This document shows positions 1-8,090 of a DNA stretch of 64,000 nt, piece after piece (the stretch's first letter is position 1; each line of letters begins with the position of its first letter). The position numbers were made by a program, and so were the translations under genes. Location: contig CAVUUV010000005.1 in the NCBI GenBank assembly GCA_963744905.1, positions 310,001 to 374,000 of the forward strand. Reading direction: 5' to 3'. The notes under the pieces are model-generated. The model searched no databases, was not told where the DNA came from, and was given only the letters and a program-made list of their open reading frames with translations. This stretch comes from DATFFO01 sp963744905 (GTDB lineage Bacteria; Actinomycetota; Acidimicrobiia; Spongiisociales; ZC4RG35).

Positions 1-390
1 CCGGTCCCCGGTGACCGCATCGAGGGATTCGTGACGGTGGGACGGGGAGTCTCGGTTCACAGATCCGATTGCGCCAACGTCGGTGCCCTGCGCGAGCAGC
101 GCGAGCGGATGGTCGACGTGTCCTGGGCAACAGATCGCATCTCCACATTTGCCGTCTGGATCCAGGTGGAGGCTCTCGATCGAACCCTGCTCCTGCGTGA
201 CGTGACCGCGGTGATCTCCGAAACCGGGGGCAACATCACCGCCTCGTCCACCGTGACCGGACGCGACCGTGTCGCCGTGCTCCGTTACGAAGTGGAACTG
301 TCCGACGCCGGCCAGTTGCCCCGTATGCTCGCCGACATCCGCGGTGTGGACGGAGTGTTCGCTGTGTCTCGAATCCTCGAACCGGAATGA
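1..390 (+). CDS. relA: (p)ppGpp synthetase/hydrolase RelA/SpoT, C-terminal end only
   Basis: The reading frame is open from base 1, so this is the 3' end of a gene cut by the window edge (129 codons plus stop). It begins PVPGDRIEGFVTVGRGVSVH followed by RSDCAN, which is the conserved region before the ACT domain of long RelA/SpoT proteins; the rest (about residues 45-129) reads as the C-terminal regulatory ACT domain. The full enzyme makes and degrades the stringent-response alarmone (p)ppGpp in the cytoplasm; the catalytic HD and synthetase domains lie outside the window. Its stop overlaps the next start by 4 bases (ATGA). The relA, MBL hydrolase, hisS, aspS order is typical of actinobacteria. 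Confidence 0.93.
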   Translation, partial: PVPGDRIEGFVTVGRGVSVHRSDCANVGALREQRERMVDVSWATDRISTFAVWIQVEALDRTLLLRDVTAVISETGGNITASSTVTGRDRVAVLRYEVELSDAGQLPRMLADIRGVDGVFAVSRILEPE

Positions 391-1821
391 AGTCCGGGCC
401 TCTTCAGGCCGCACTCTTCGTCCTGGCGCTGGGAGTGCTGGTGGTCGTAGGGGCCACAGTTTCGTTCCAGGGCGATGTGAACGTCGAGGCAGCCACTCTC
501 CCCACTGGAGCCGTCGCTTCGACAGTGGCGCCCGCTCCCACCACCTCGCCTTCTGTCGCACCGCCATACCACCACCAGCAGCACGACGACTCCGATTCCG
601 CCGCCGCGGGACGTCTCGATCCTCGCCTACCCCTCCGATGCCGCCGCCGAGATCTCCACCGTCGACGCCGGCGGCCGCCAAGCACGCGGAACGGAGAGCC
701 TCACCACCAGCCTCAGCGGAGAGGTCACGCTCACCGTCGAAGCGGATGGGTATCGGACCGAGCACCTGACCATCCCGGCTCAGCAATCCGGCCGGGTGGA
801 GGTATACCTCGACCCACCCGACCAGGTCGTCGACCGAACGATGGTCTTCACCACGGGCAAGGCCCCCAAGCAGGTCGCCTTCACCCCCGATAGTCGGGAG
901 CTGTGGGTGACCCTCCTCGGAGGCAGGGGGGTGGAGATCTACGACCCGGTGACCGGGGAACTGCTGGACGACGTTGATCTTCCCGAGGCCGGCTCGGTGG
1001 AGGTCATCTTCAATCACTCCGGGGACACTGCATACGTGAGCCAGATGGAAACGGCTCGCGTCTACGAGGTCGACGTCGCCACCCGGACCATGAGGCGCAC
1101 CCTCTCTACTGGAGGCAGTTGGACCAAGGTCGTGGCCCTCTCCCCGGACGAGAAGACACTGTGGGCATCGAACTGGGTCAGTAATGACGTCTCTGAGATC
1201 GACCTGACCACCGGTGAGCTGCGGCGGCGCATGCACACCGTGACCACCCCTCGCGGACTGGCCTTGAACTCGTCGGGGACGAAGCTCTACGTGGCCGGCT
1301 TTGACGCCGGAGACATCGAATCGATGGATCTCGCCACCGGTGAGGGAGAGACCATCTACCACTCCGGCGGGGCCATGCGTCATCTGGTTGCGGATCCGAC
1401 CTCGTCTTCGATCTATGGCTCGGACATGGCGAGGGATCAGATCCTCGTGATCGACACCCGAAACGACACCGTCACCGAGCTGGCGTCGACCGATCGCCTC
1501 CCCAATACCATCGACATCTCTCCCGACGGAGAGTTCCTGGCCGTTTCCAACCGGGGTCGCAACAACCCCGAGACCTACTACCTGCCCGGACCGGAGTGGG
1601 GGTCGATCCTGCTGCTCGACACCTCGGACGGCCACGTTCTGGACGCAGTCGTGGGCGGGAACCAGCCCACAGGCCTCGACATCTCCGCCGACGGGCACTG
1701 GCTGGCCTACTCGGATTTTCTCGATAACCGGGTTACGGTTTTCGCCCTGCCCTCCTCCTCCGATCTCCTCGCCGCCGGGGGTGGAAGGGCGGAGACCTAC
1801 AAGTCGGAGCTAGAGAAATGA
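387..1821 (+). CDS. Secreted or anchored YVTN/YncE-type beta-propeller protein, apparent frameshift near 545-600
   Basis: The ATG at 387 overlaps the relA stop. It opens an N-terminal hydrophobic segment (about residues 9-26) and a Pro/Thr/Ser-rich stretch, then loses sense after about base 575. The downstream reading continues in the next frame from about 541: a TTTSSTTTPIPPP linker, a small PEGA-like domain (about 601-800), then repeated beta-propeller blades to 1821 with phrases such as VAFTPDSRELWVT, ALSPDEKTLWAS and DISPDGEFLAVSN. The two halves make one plausible export-signal, linker and propeller protein only if one extra base (or two missing bases) is assumed in the linker. The product is probably extracytoplasmic; substrate unknown. 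Whether the shift is real decay or a sequence error cannot be told here. Confidence 0.75.
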
Positions 1822-2465
1822 TCGTCCTGTCCAGAGCGCTCTGGCTGGCCCAGACCAACACATACGTACTTGCCCGACAAAGGGGCGGAATGGCGGTGGT
1901 CGTCGATGCCCCTCCCGATCCCCCCTCCGTCCTGGAACTGCTGGAAGAAGCCCGGCTCACCCCGGTGGCGCTTCTCCTCACCCACGGCCATGTCGATCAC
2001 ATGGGAGGAGCGGGGGAGGTGACCCGTGCCACCGGTGCACGTGGATTCGTACACCCCGACGACGATTTCCTGACTCTCGATCCCGAATCGCAGCTGCGGA
2101 TGCTGTTCGGTTCTGTCCCGGCAGGTGACTTCGCACCTCCTCGGGATATGGAGGAACTGGTGGACAAATCCACTCTCGAACTGGCCGGCCTCGAGATCGA
2201 GGTGTTGCACACACCCGGACACACTCCCGGGCATTGCTGCTTTCGCATCGCGGAAGAGGAGACGTTGTTGTCGGGCGATCAACTCTTTGCCGGATCCATC
2301 GGCCGCACCGACCTGCCCGGCGGCGACACGCATACTCTGGCCCTATCGATGCGTGAGCGGATAATGACCCTTCCCGACGACACCCGGGTGTTGCCCGGCC
2401 ACGGCCCCGAAACAACCATCGGCCGGGAACGGGCCTCGAACCCCTTCCGCAGCCTCTGGTCTTAG
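1818..2465 (+). CDS. MBL-fold metallo-hydrolase (glyoxalase II-like)
   Basis: A 215-residue protein of the metallo-beta-lactamase fold. The metal-binding signature THGHVDH puts His56, His58, Asp60 and His61 in place; further ligands are in HTPGHTPGH (about residues 133-141), SGDQLF and LPGHGPET. Family members hydrolyse thioesters such as S-lactoylglutathione, or related substrates; the true substrate here is unknown. The start ATG overlaps the previous stop (ATGA). A gene of this family between relA and hisS is conserved in actinobacteria, which supports the assignment but not a specific reaction. The protein is cytoplasmic, with no signal peptide. Confidence 0.88.
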   Translation: MIVLSRALWLAQTNTYVLARQRGGMAVVVDAPPDPPSVLELLEEARLTPVALLLTHGHVDHMGGAGEVTRATGARGFVHPDDDFLTLDPESQLRMLFGSVPAGDFAPPRDMEELVDKSTLELAGLEIEVLHTPGHTPGHCCFRIAEEETLLSGDQLFAGSIGRTDLPGGDTHTLALSMRERIMTLPDDTRVLPGHGPETTIGRERASNPFRSLWS

Positions 2466-2536
2466 GTTGGATCGACCTGAACGGGCTTCGTCCCTGCGAC
2501 TGGCGCTGCCATGCTTGTCAACCGACCCACAGGATT

Positions 2537-2622
2537 CCCACCACACCGTGACAATCACCCCCCCACCACACCGTGACGCATCACCCCACCCACCACACCG
2601 TGACAATCACCCCACCCACCAC
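2537..2622 (+). repeat. Degenerate tandem repeat spanning the hisS start
   Basis: Three imperfect copies of a CACCACACCGTGACAATCAC-type unit with GTG triplets at 2548, 2573 and 2600 (spacings 25 and 27). The second and third GTG are in frame with hisS; the first is not. The last copies may be translated, giving a low-complexity N-terminus, or may be leader sequence. Confidence 0.75.
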
Positions 2623-3952
2623 ACCCGCCGGCGTCCTCGAGCTGCTTCCCTCCGAGCAGGCCGTCCACGACGCCATGCTCGACACCATCCGACGTGGCTA
2701 CCTGCGATTCGGCTTCGTGCCCATCGAGACACCCGCCTTCGAGCGAACCGATGTCCTGCTCACCAAGACGGGCGGAGACACCGAGAAGCAGGTCTACTAC
2801 GTCCAGTCCGCGGGTGCCCTGGAACAGGGAAGTGACCCGGATCTCGCCCTGCGCTTCGACCTGACGGTGCCCCTGGCCCGCTATGTGGCCGAGCATGAGC
2901 ACGATCTGGTCTTTCCGTTCCGTCGGTCTCAGATCCAGCGCGTGTACCGGGGCGAACGGCCCCAGCGAGGTCGCTATCGGGAGTTCTACCAATGCGACAT
3001 CGACGTGATCGATCGGGACGATCTCTCGCTACGTCACGATGCCGAGGTTCCCGCCGCCATGATCACCATCCTCGACGAACTCGACATCGGCGACACCACG
3101 GTGCGGGTAAACAACCGGCGACTGATGCGGACACTTCTGGAAGACTGCGACATCGCCGATTCCGCCGCCCAGGAAGACGTGCTGCGGGAGGTGGACAAGC
3201 TGGACAGGCTCGAAGCCGGCGCGATCGGGGCCCGCCTGGTCGATGGGGGCATGAGTCGAGCCGCCGTCGAACGCCTGCTGGCCTGGACTGCCATCGAGGC
3301 GTCCGGGCGGACCGAGATCGAGCAGGCGTTGAGTGATCTTCCCGCCTCCACTCGCCAAGCCGGGGCCGGTGGGTTGGAACTGGCCGAAGTGATCCGAACG
3401 ATGGACGACCTCGGCGCACCCGCCGACAGCTATGAGCTCGACCTCTCGATCGCCCGCGGCCTCGACTACTACACGGGAACGGTGTACGAGACCACGCTCG
3501 ACGCACACCCGGAACTGGGGAGCATCTGTTCCGGCGGCCGCTACGACGACCTGGCCGGCCAATACACGAAGACCCGCCTGCCGGGGGTCGGAATGTCCAT
3601 CGGATTCACCCGCCTGTACTGGCAGCTTCGTGAGGCCGGGATACTCCCTCCATCACGGCCGGCCATCGCCGTGATGGTCACCCTCATGGACGATGCCGAT
3701 CTTCCCTACGCGCTCGGTGCTGCCTCCCGGCTTCGGGCCGCCGGTATCGCCACGGAGACCACCATGACGGCCGCCAGACTGGGCAGGCAACTGAAGAACG
3801 CCGATCGAGCCGGCATTCCAATAGCCCTCATCGCAGGCACGGAAGAGCGAGAAAGCACGACCGTTACCGTTCGCGATCTCGTCACCGGAAACCAGGAGAG
3901 GGTGGGTCTCGATGAGCTGGTCGATCACGTCAGGAAGCTGCAGAACGGATGA
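2600..3952 (+). CDS. hisS: Histidyl-tRNA synthetase
   Basis: Class II aminoacyl-tRNA synthetase that charges tRNA-His. From the GTG at 2600 it is 450 residues, usual for the family. Visible signatures: the motif 2 region with GRYREFYQCDIDV, the histidine-binding ARGLDYYTGTVYE, SGGRYDDL, and motif 3 as GVGMSIGFTRL. The C-terminal part from about residue 350 is the anticodon-binding domain (AVMVTLMDDAD onward). An in-frame GTG at 2573 would add nine residues (THHPTHHT-like) encoded by the tandem repeat; I prefer 2600 because family similarity begins just after it. It lies 6 bases before aspS and is likely co-transcribed with it. Confidence 0.95.
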   Translation: MTITPPTTPAGVLELLPSEQAVHDAMLDTIRRGYLRFGFVPIETPAFERTDVLLTKTGGDTEKQVYYVQSAGALEQGSDPDLALRFDLTVPLARYVAEHEHDLVFPFRRSQIQRVYRGERPQRGRYREFYQCDIDVIDRDDLSLRHDAEVPAAMITILDELDIGDTTVRVNNRRLMRTLLEDCDIADSAAQEDVLREVDKLDRLEAGAIGARLVDGGMSRAAVERLLAWTAIEASGRTEIEQALSDLPASTRQAGAGGLELAEVIRTMDDLGAPADSYELDLSIARGLDYYTGTVYETTLDAHPELGSICSGGRYDDLAGQYTKTRLPGVGMSIGFTRLYWQLREAGILPPSRPAIAVMVTLMDDADLPYALGAASRLRAAGIATETTMTAARLGRQLKNADRAGIPIALIAGTEERESTTVTVRDLVTGNQERVGLDELVDHVRKLQNG

Positions 3953-3958
3953 GACACT

Positions 3959-5737
3959 TTGAGCTATCGAACCCACTTCACGTCTGAACTGAACCTGTCC
4001 GCCGAGGGGGAGAGGGTCAAGGTGGCCGGCTGGGTCGGCCGCCGCCGAGATCACGGGGGGATCGCCTTCATCGACATCCGGGACGGGAAAGGGATAGTTC
4101 AGGTGGTCGCCGATCCCGATGCGATCCCTCTAATCGAGGAACTGCGGATGGAGTTCACCGTTTCGGTCACCGGACAGGTGGCGGCCCGCCCCGAAGGAAC
4201 GGTCAATCCCGACCTCGAAACCGGAGAGATCGAGATAAGAGCCGAGGAGATCTCCGTCCTCAGCCCCTCCGACACTCTCCCTTTCATGCTCGACGACCGC
4301 ACCGAGATCGACGAGCGAACCCGCCTCAAGTATCGATACCTGGATCTGCGCCGGCCCCGCATGGCCGCCAACCTGAGGGCCCGGTCGCGGGCCACCGCCG
4401 CCATTCGCCGCACCCTGGACGATCTCGGCTTCCTCGAGGTCGAGACCCCCACCCTGGTCCGCTCGACCCCCGAGGGGGCGAGGGACATGCTGGTCCCCTC
4501 GCGGTTGCGCCAGGGCGACTTCTACGCCCTGCCCCAGTCACCCCAGCTCTTCAAGCAACTGCTGATGATCTCCGGCGTCGAGCGCTATTTCCAGATCGCT
4601 CGCTGTTATCGGGATGAGGACTTCCGCTCCGATCGCCAGCTCGAGTTCACCCAGCTCGATCTGGAGGGGTCGTTCTGGGAACAGGATGACATTCACGCCA
4701 CCATCGAAGCCACCCTGGTAGCAGCAACGAGAGAGCTGCGCGGCCAAGAGATGCCCGGGCCCTTTCCCAAACTCACATGGCAGCAAGCGATGGACCGCTA
4801 CGGGACGGACAAACCCGATATTCGGTTCGCCATGGAGCTGGTCGACCTGTCAGATCTGTTCAAGACGTCCGGCTTCGGGGTGATCGAGTCTGCTCTCCAG
4901 CAGGGCGGGACGGTTCGCGCCATCAACGCCGGCACCCTCGAACTGAGCAGGGCCAGGGCCGATTCCCTGGTCGAGCGTGCCAAGGAGCTGGGAGGCAAGG
5001 GGTTGATCTGGCTTCAGGTCGAGAACGATGGGACTCTGCGTTCGCCAGTCGCCAAGTATCTCTCAGACGATGAGGAAGCCGGTCTGAAAGAGCGTCTCGA
5101 GGCCGAGCCGGGCGACGTCCTCCTCATCGCCGCCGACCAGTGGAAGACGGCGGTGACGGTGCTGGGCGGTTTACGCAACGATCTCGGTCGTCCCCGAGGC
5201 CACGAAGAACTGGCATTCCTGTGGGTGGTGGACTTTCCGTTGTTCGAGGAAGGTGCCGACGGCCAGCGCACCTTCAGCCACCACCCCTTCACCTCCCCCC
5301 GCTCAATCGATGAGATGCGAGACAACCCCGACGAAGCTCTGTCCAACGCCTACGACATGGTGTTGAACGGGGTGGAACTGGGCTCAGGATCGATAAGGAT
5401 CCACGATCCGGCCGTGCAGAGACAGGTATTCGACATACTCGGCATCGACCCGGAAACCGCCGAGCGCCGATTCGGGTGGTTTCTCGAAGCCCTACGGTTC
5501 GGCACCCCCCCTCATGGTGGATTCGCCTTCGGAATAGATCGTCTGGTGATGATCCTCCAGGAGGAGAGCTCGATTCGGGAGGTGATCCCCTTCCCCAAGA
5601 CGCAGACGGGCATCGATCCCCTGACCGAGGCTCCCGCACCAGTAGACGAGCAGCAGCTGAGCGAACTGGGCCTACAGCTCCTCCCGGAAGTGGCCGCCCT
5701 CCAGAAAGAACGAGACGCCGACCCTCCCTCCATCTGA
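3959..5737 (+). CDS. aspS: Aspartyl-tRNA synthetase, bacterial type
   Basis: 592 residues from a TTG start, the normal size for the bacterial enzyme with its GAD insertion domain. The N-terminal OB-fold contains GWVGRRRDHGGIAFIDIRD. The class II core shows FLEVETPTLVRSTPEGARD (motif 1 region), YALPQSPQLFKQLLM, FQIARCYRDEDFRSDRQ (motif 2) and FGIDRLVMIL (motif 3). It attaches aspartate to tRNA-Asp, and in many bacteria also tRNA-Asn; which type this is cannot be decided from inspection. The start is assigned because SYRTHFTSELN matches the usual N-terminus and lies 6 bases after hisS. The operon appears to end here. Confidence 0.95.
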   Translation: MSYRTHFTSELNLSAEGERVKVAGWVGRRRDHGGIAFIDIRDGKGIVQVVADPDAIPLIEELRMEFTVSVTGQVAARPEGTVNPDLETGEIEIRAEEISVLSPSDTLPFMLDDRTEIDERTRLKYRYLDLRRPRMAANLRARSRATAAIRRTLDDLGFLEVETPTLVRSTPEGARDMLVPSRLRQGDFYALPQSPQLFKQLLMISGVERYFQIARCYRDEDFRSDRQLEFTQLDLEGSFWEQDDIHATIEATLVAATRELRGQEMPGPFPKLTWQQAMDRYGTDKPDIRFAMELVDLSDLFKTSGFGVIESALQQGGTVRAINAGTLELSRARADSLVERAKELGGKGLIWLQVENDGTLRSPVAKYLSDDEEAGLKERLEAEPGDVLLIAADQWKTAVTVLGGLRNDLGRPRGHEELAFLWVVDFPLFEEGADGQRTFSHHPFTSPRSIDEMRDNPDEALSNAYDMVLNGVELGSGSIRIHDPAVQRQVFDILGIDPETAERRFGWFLEALRFGTPPHGGFAFGIDRLVMILQEESSIREVIPFPKTQTGIDPLTEAPAPVDEQQLSELGLQLLPEVAALQKERDADPPSI

Positions 5738-5787
5738 GCCAACCGAGAGGGTGAGCTGCGCGGGCCGAGAACTCCCCCCTACCTCCC

Positions 5788-5947
5788 GCCGCGTTCTTGC
5801 TTTGTCCCCCTTGCGGAGCAAAAGGCAAGGGTCCCGCCGCGTTCTTGCTTTGTCCCCCTTCGAAAAGGGAAGGGCGCGCCGCGTTCTTGCTTTGTCCCCC
5901 TTCCGGAAAAGGCAAGGGCCGCGCCGCGTTCTTGCTTTGTCCCCCTT
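5788..5947 (+). repeat. Four-copy tandem repeat with variable hairpins
   Basis: A 25-base core (GCCGCGTTCTTGC, TTTGTCCCCCTT) occurs exactly at 5788-5812, 5836-5860, 5878-5902 and 5923-5947. The start-to-start distances are 48, 42 and 45 bases, all multiples of three. After each core comes a different short palindrome (for example CCCTTC...GAAGGG in copy 2, CCCCCTTGC-GGA-GCAAGGGGG in copy 4). It sits between the convergent aspS and the broken HNH gene. On the minus strand it reads as repeated KGDKARTRR, probably a by-product rather than a protein. Confidence 0.85.
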
Positions 5948-6013
5948 GCGGAGCAAGGGGGAAGGGGCCCCCGCTGCGGAGCAGCGGGGTAGGGGGGTAG
6001 GGGGGCAGGGGGG
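5934..6013 (+). repeat. Two-hairpin palindromic repeat element, copy 1, with G-rich tail
   Basis: Two perfect 9-base-pair hairpins with GGA loops stand side by side: 5941-5961 (CCCCCTTGC/GCAAGGGGG) and 5969-5989 (CCCCGCTGC/GCAGCGGGG). They are followed by GGGG-TA-GGGGGG-TA-GGGGGG-CA-GGGGGG (5986-6013), a canonical G-quadruplex pattern with two-base loops. A second copy of the whole arrangement is at 42265-42335. No T-tract follows, so it is not a textbook intrinsic terminator, though it could end transcription of aspS. Confidence 0.85.
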
Positions 6014-7137
6014 TCAGGGTGGGGCGCGGGTGTCTTGGGGGAGGCGGAAACGGATCGACCCGTCCGGGTCTTGTTCGATGTGCATGCCGCGGCGGTGAAC
6101 CACGACGTGGTGGTGGTACCAGCACAAGGTGATCAAATTGTCCGGGTCGTGGTTGATCACGTGGGAGCGGGGGGTGATGTGGTGAGGTTGAAGCCGATAA
6201 GTCGAGTCACAGCCCCGGGCGCGGCATCCGCCGTCTCTCCACAACACGAAATCACGCACCGATTTGGGAATCGTGCGGGCGGACTGGGTAGCCACGACCG
6301 GTTTGAGCTTGTCCAACCCGACGATCCGCACCGAACCTTCACAGATGAGTTCTTGGAGATAGTCGGCTCCGATGCGGGGCCCGGCCGCCAGTTCGGCTCC
6401 CGCCTCGGCTCCGGTCCCGGAGGCGGTTTCGACGTCGACGAAAGCAGTGATCGAAGGCCCCGACTCTCCCGAAGCGGAGGTTCGACCGTTGAGGGAGTCC
6501 AAACAGATGGTTTCCAGGGCCAGGGCCTGGCGGTGGGGACGGGACCCGGCCTCTCGGGGGAAGTGGTCGGCCCTCTTGCCTAAAGCGTCGATCACGGTTT
6601 GGCCGGCTGGTCCGGCCAGACCCGCCGTTGATCTTGACCCAGGCCTCGTCCAGGGACGGCTGGCACCACACATAAGAAGCCCGATGCCGATCCCGTTCCT
6701 GGCTGCGATCGATGCGCTTGTGGCGAGCCACCAGCCGTTCGATGCCCGCCAGGTCCCGACCCCTCGTGCTCGCCAGCCAATCCTGTCTCCGACTCGGCGG
6801 TGGCGACCCGGGACAGCGCTTCGGCCCGACCCAGCGACAACTCGCCCTTCCCGAACCGCTCGGCCATCTCAGGCAGGCCGGGGAGACGTCTCAACAACCG
6901 GACCAGCCGTTTAGCCTCCACCGCCGACACGTCCAGGTGAGCCGCAACCCACTCCGCCGTGTCCCGACACCCATCCCCCAACGGGACCTGACGGCGATCC
7001 GCCTCACCAATCAGACCCAACTGGACGGATCTCGCCTGACGGATCAGAGATTCGAGCCGACCCAACTCCAACTCCAACTCGTCGGTCGACACCGACCCCA
7101 AATCGATCCCCAACCAACCGGCACCCTCTGACTCCAT
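6014..7137 (-). pseudogene. DUF222/HNH endonuclease (13E12-repeat type), broken by two frameshifts
   Basis: Minus-strand gene reading through all three frames. The N-terminal part (7137 down to about 6773: MESEGAGWLGIDLG, EWVAAHLDVSAVEAKRLVRL) is DUF222-like. The middle (about 6772-6630: GRDLAGIERLVARHKRIDRS) is in a second frame. The C-terminal part (about 6628-6014: GLAGPAGQTVIDAL ... LQPHHI ... DNLITLCWYHH) is in a third and carries the HNH nuclease motif with its His, Asn and His intact. Joined, the pieces make one normal-length family member of about 370 residues. These genes are common, often multicopy and often decayed in actinobacteria. A GTG at 7143 is an alternative start. Two separate indels make it likely non-functional unless both are sequence errors. 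Confidence 0.82.
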
Positions 7138-7184
7138 ACCCACAACCTACGAACCAGGTATGACACTTTTTCCGATAGAAGACG

Positions 7185-7203
7185 ACCTGCGGGGCAGGTT
7201 TTT
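7185..7203 (+). terminator. Small hairpin with T-run upstream of the alkD-like gene
   Basis: ACCTGC-GGG-GCAGGT followed by TTTT. It has the shape of a weak intrinsic terminator on the plus strand, but no plus-strand gene precedes it closely, so its role is unclear; it lies in the region between two divergent genes. Confidence 0.35.
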
Positions 7204-7257
7204 CCCCAGGTTTTCGATGCCGGGGTGAGCTGGTGGATCGCGAGCAGGACCAGCACC

Positions 7258-7263
7258 TAGGCT
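7258..7263 (+). promoter_or_regulatory. Candidate -10 box TAGGCT of the alkD-like gene
   Basis: TAGGCT ends 12 bases before the ATG at 7276, leaving a very short leader of about 5 bases. No good -35 is seen. It is one of a set of TAnnnT boxes close to start codons in this window. Confidence 0.4.
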
Positions 7264-7275
7264 TGCCCGATCACC

Positions 7276-8043
7276 ATGGCAGAAACCCCCTCGCCCTCGG
7301 ACCGACCCGGACCCGAGGCACTGGCCCAAGAGATCGAGGACCGACTGCGGGCGGTCGGCCGGCCCGAGCGGGCCGCACAGGAGAAGGCTTATTTGAAGAG
7401 CAGACTCGAATTCGCCGGAGCCACAGTCCCCGAAACCCATCGGGTAGTCAAGGACAAGATCAGCGAACACGGCCCCCCGAGCCACGACACCGTGATCGCC
7501 GTGGTGAAAGATCTGTGGAAGCGAGAGCTGTTCGAGTGCCGGATGGCCGCAGTGGATTTACTCGAGTTCTCTGTGGACCGGCTGACGCGGGCCGACCTCG
7601 TCGAGCTGGAGGCCCTCCTCCGAGACTCGATGACCTGGGCCCTTGTCGACGGGCTGGCGGCCTCGGTGGTGGGAGTCATGATGCGGCGTCACCCCGAGAT
7701 CGGCGCCGATCTGGACCGGTGGGTGTCGGATCCCGACTTCTGGATACGGCGTTCGGCCCTGCTCGCACTGCTCGATGGGATTCGCCGCGGCGAGCCCGAC
7801 CTGGACAGGGTGGCCCGCTATTCGGACCAACTCCTGGACGAGTCCGAGTTCTTCATCCGCAAGGCGATCGGATGGGTGCTGCGCGAGGTGGGAAAGCGTG
7901 ATCCTCGATTCGTGATCGACTGGTTGAGTTCGAGAACCGACCGGGCGTCCGGGGTGACAATGCGCGAGGCGGTCAAGTACCTGCCCGAGGACGAGCGCGC
8001 CGACCTCATGACCGCATACCGCCAGAGCCACGCCCGAAAGTGA
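7276..8043 (+). CDS. DNA alkylation repair protein, AlkD-like HEAT-repeat glycosylase
   Basis: 255 residues, nearly all alpha-helical repeats, matching the AlkD/AlkC family: EKAYLKSRLEFAGATVPETH at the N-terminus, then WKRELFECRMAAVDLLEF, WALVDGLAASVVG, WIRRSALLALLDG and FFIRKAIGWVLREVGKRDP, the last being a hallmark of the C-terminal HEAT repeats. AlkD enzymes remove positively charged alkylated bases (3-methyl- and 7-methyl-purines) without base flipping. The next gene is rarA and a second alkylation-repair gene lies at 61.5 kb, but they are not linked. The start is the first ATG, consistent with family length. Confidence 0.85.
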   Translation: MAETPSPSDRPGPEALAQEIEDRLRAVGRPERAAQEKAYLKSRLEFAGATVPETHRVVKDKISEHGPPSHDTVIAVVKDLWKRELFECRMAAVDLLEFSVDRLTRADLVELEALLRDSMTWALVDGLAASVVGVMMRRHPEIGADLDRWVSDPDFWIRRSALLALLDGIRRGEPDLDRVARYSDQLLDESEFFIRKAIGWVLREVGKRDPRFVIDWLSSRTDRASGVTMREAVKYLPEDERADLMTAYRQSHARK

Positions 8044-8090
8044 TACTGCCAGGAGACAGTCAGCCGCTCTCAGTAGCCTGACCACCAGTC

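Noticed and set aside
5788..5947. Repeat array considered as CRISPR
   Set aside because: Spacers are short, similar palindromes rather than unique sequences of constant length, and no cas genes are nearby.
5672..5956. Minus-strand frame with repeated KGDKARTRR
   Set aside because: It comes from the intergenic repeat array, overlaps the aspS 3' end, and resembles no protein family; kept only as a remark under the repeat.
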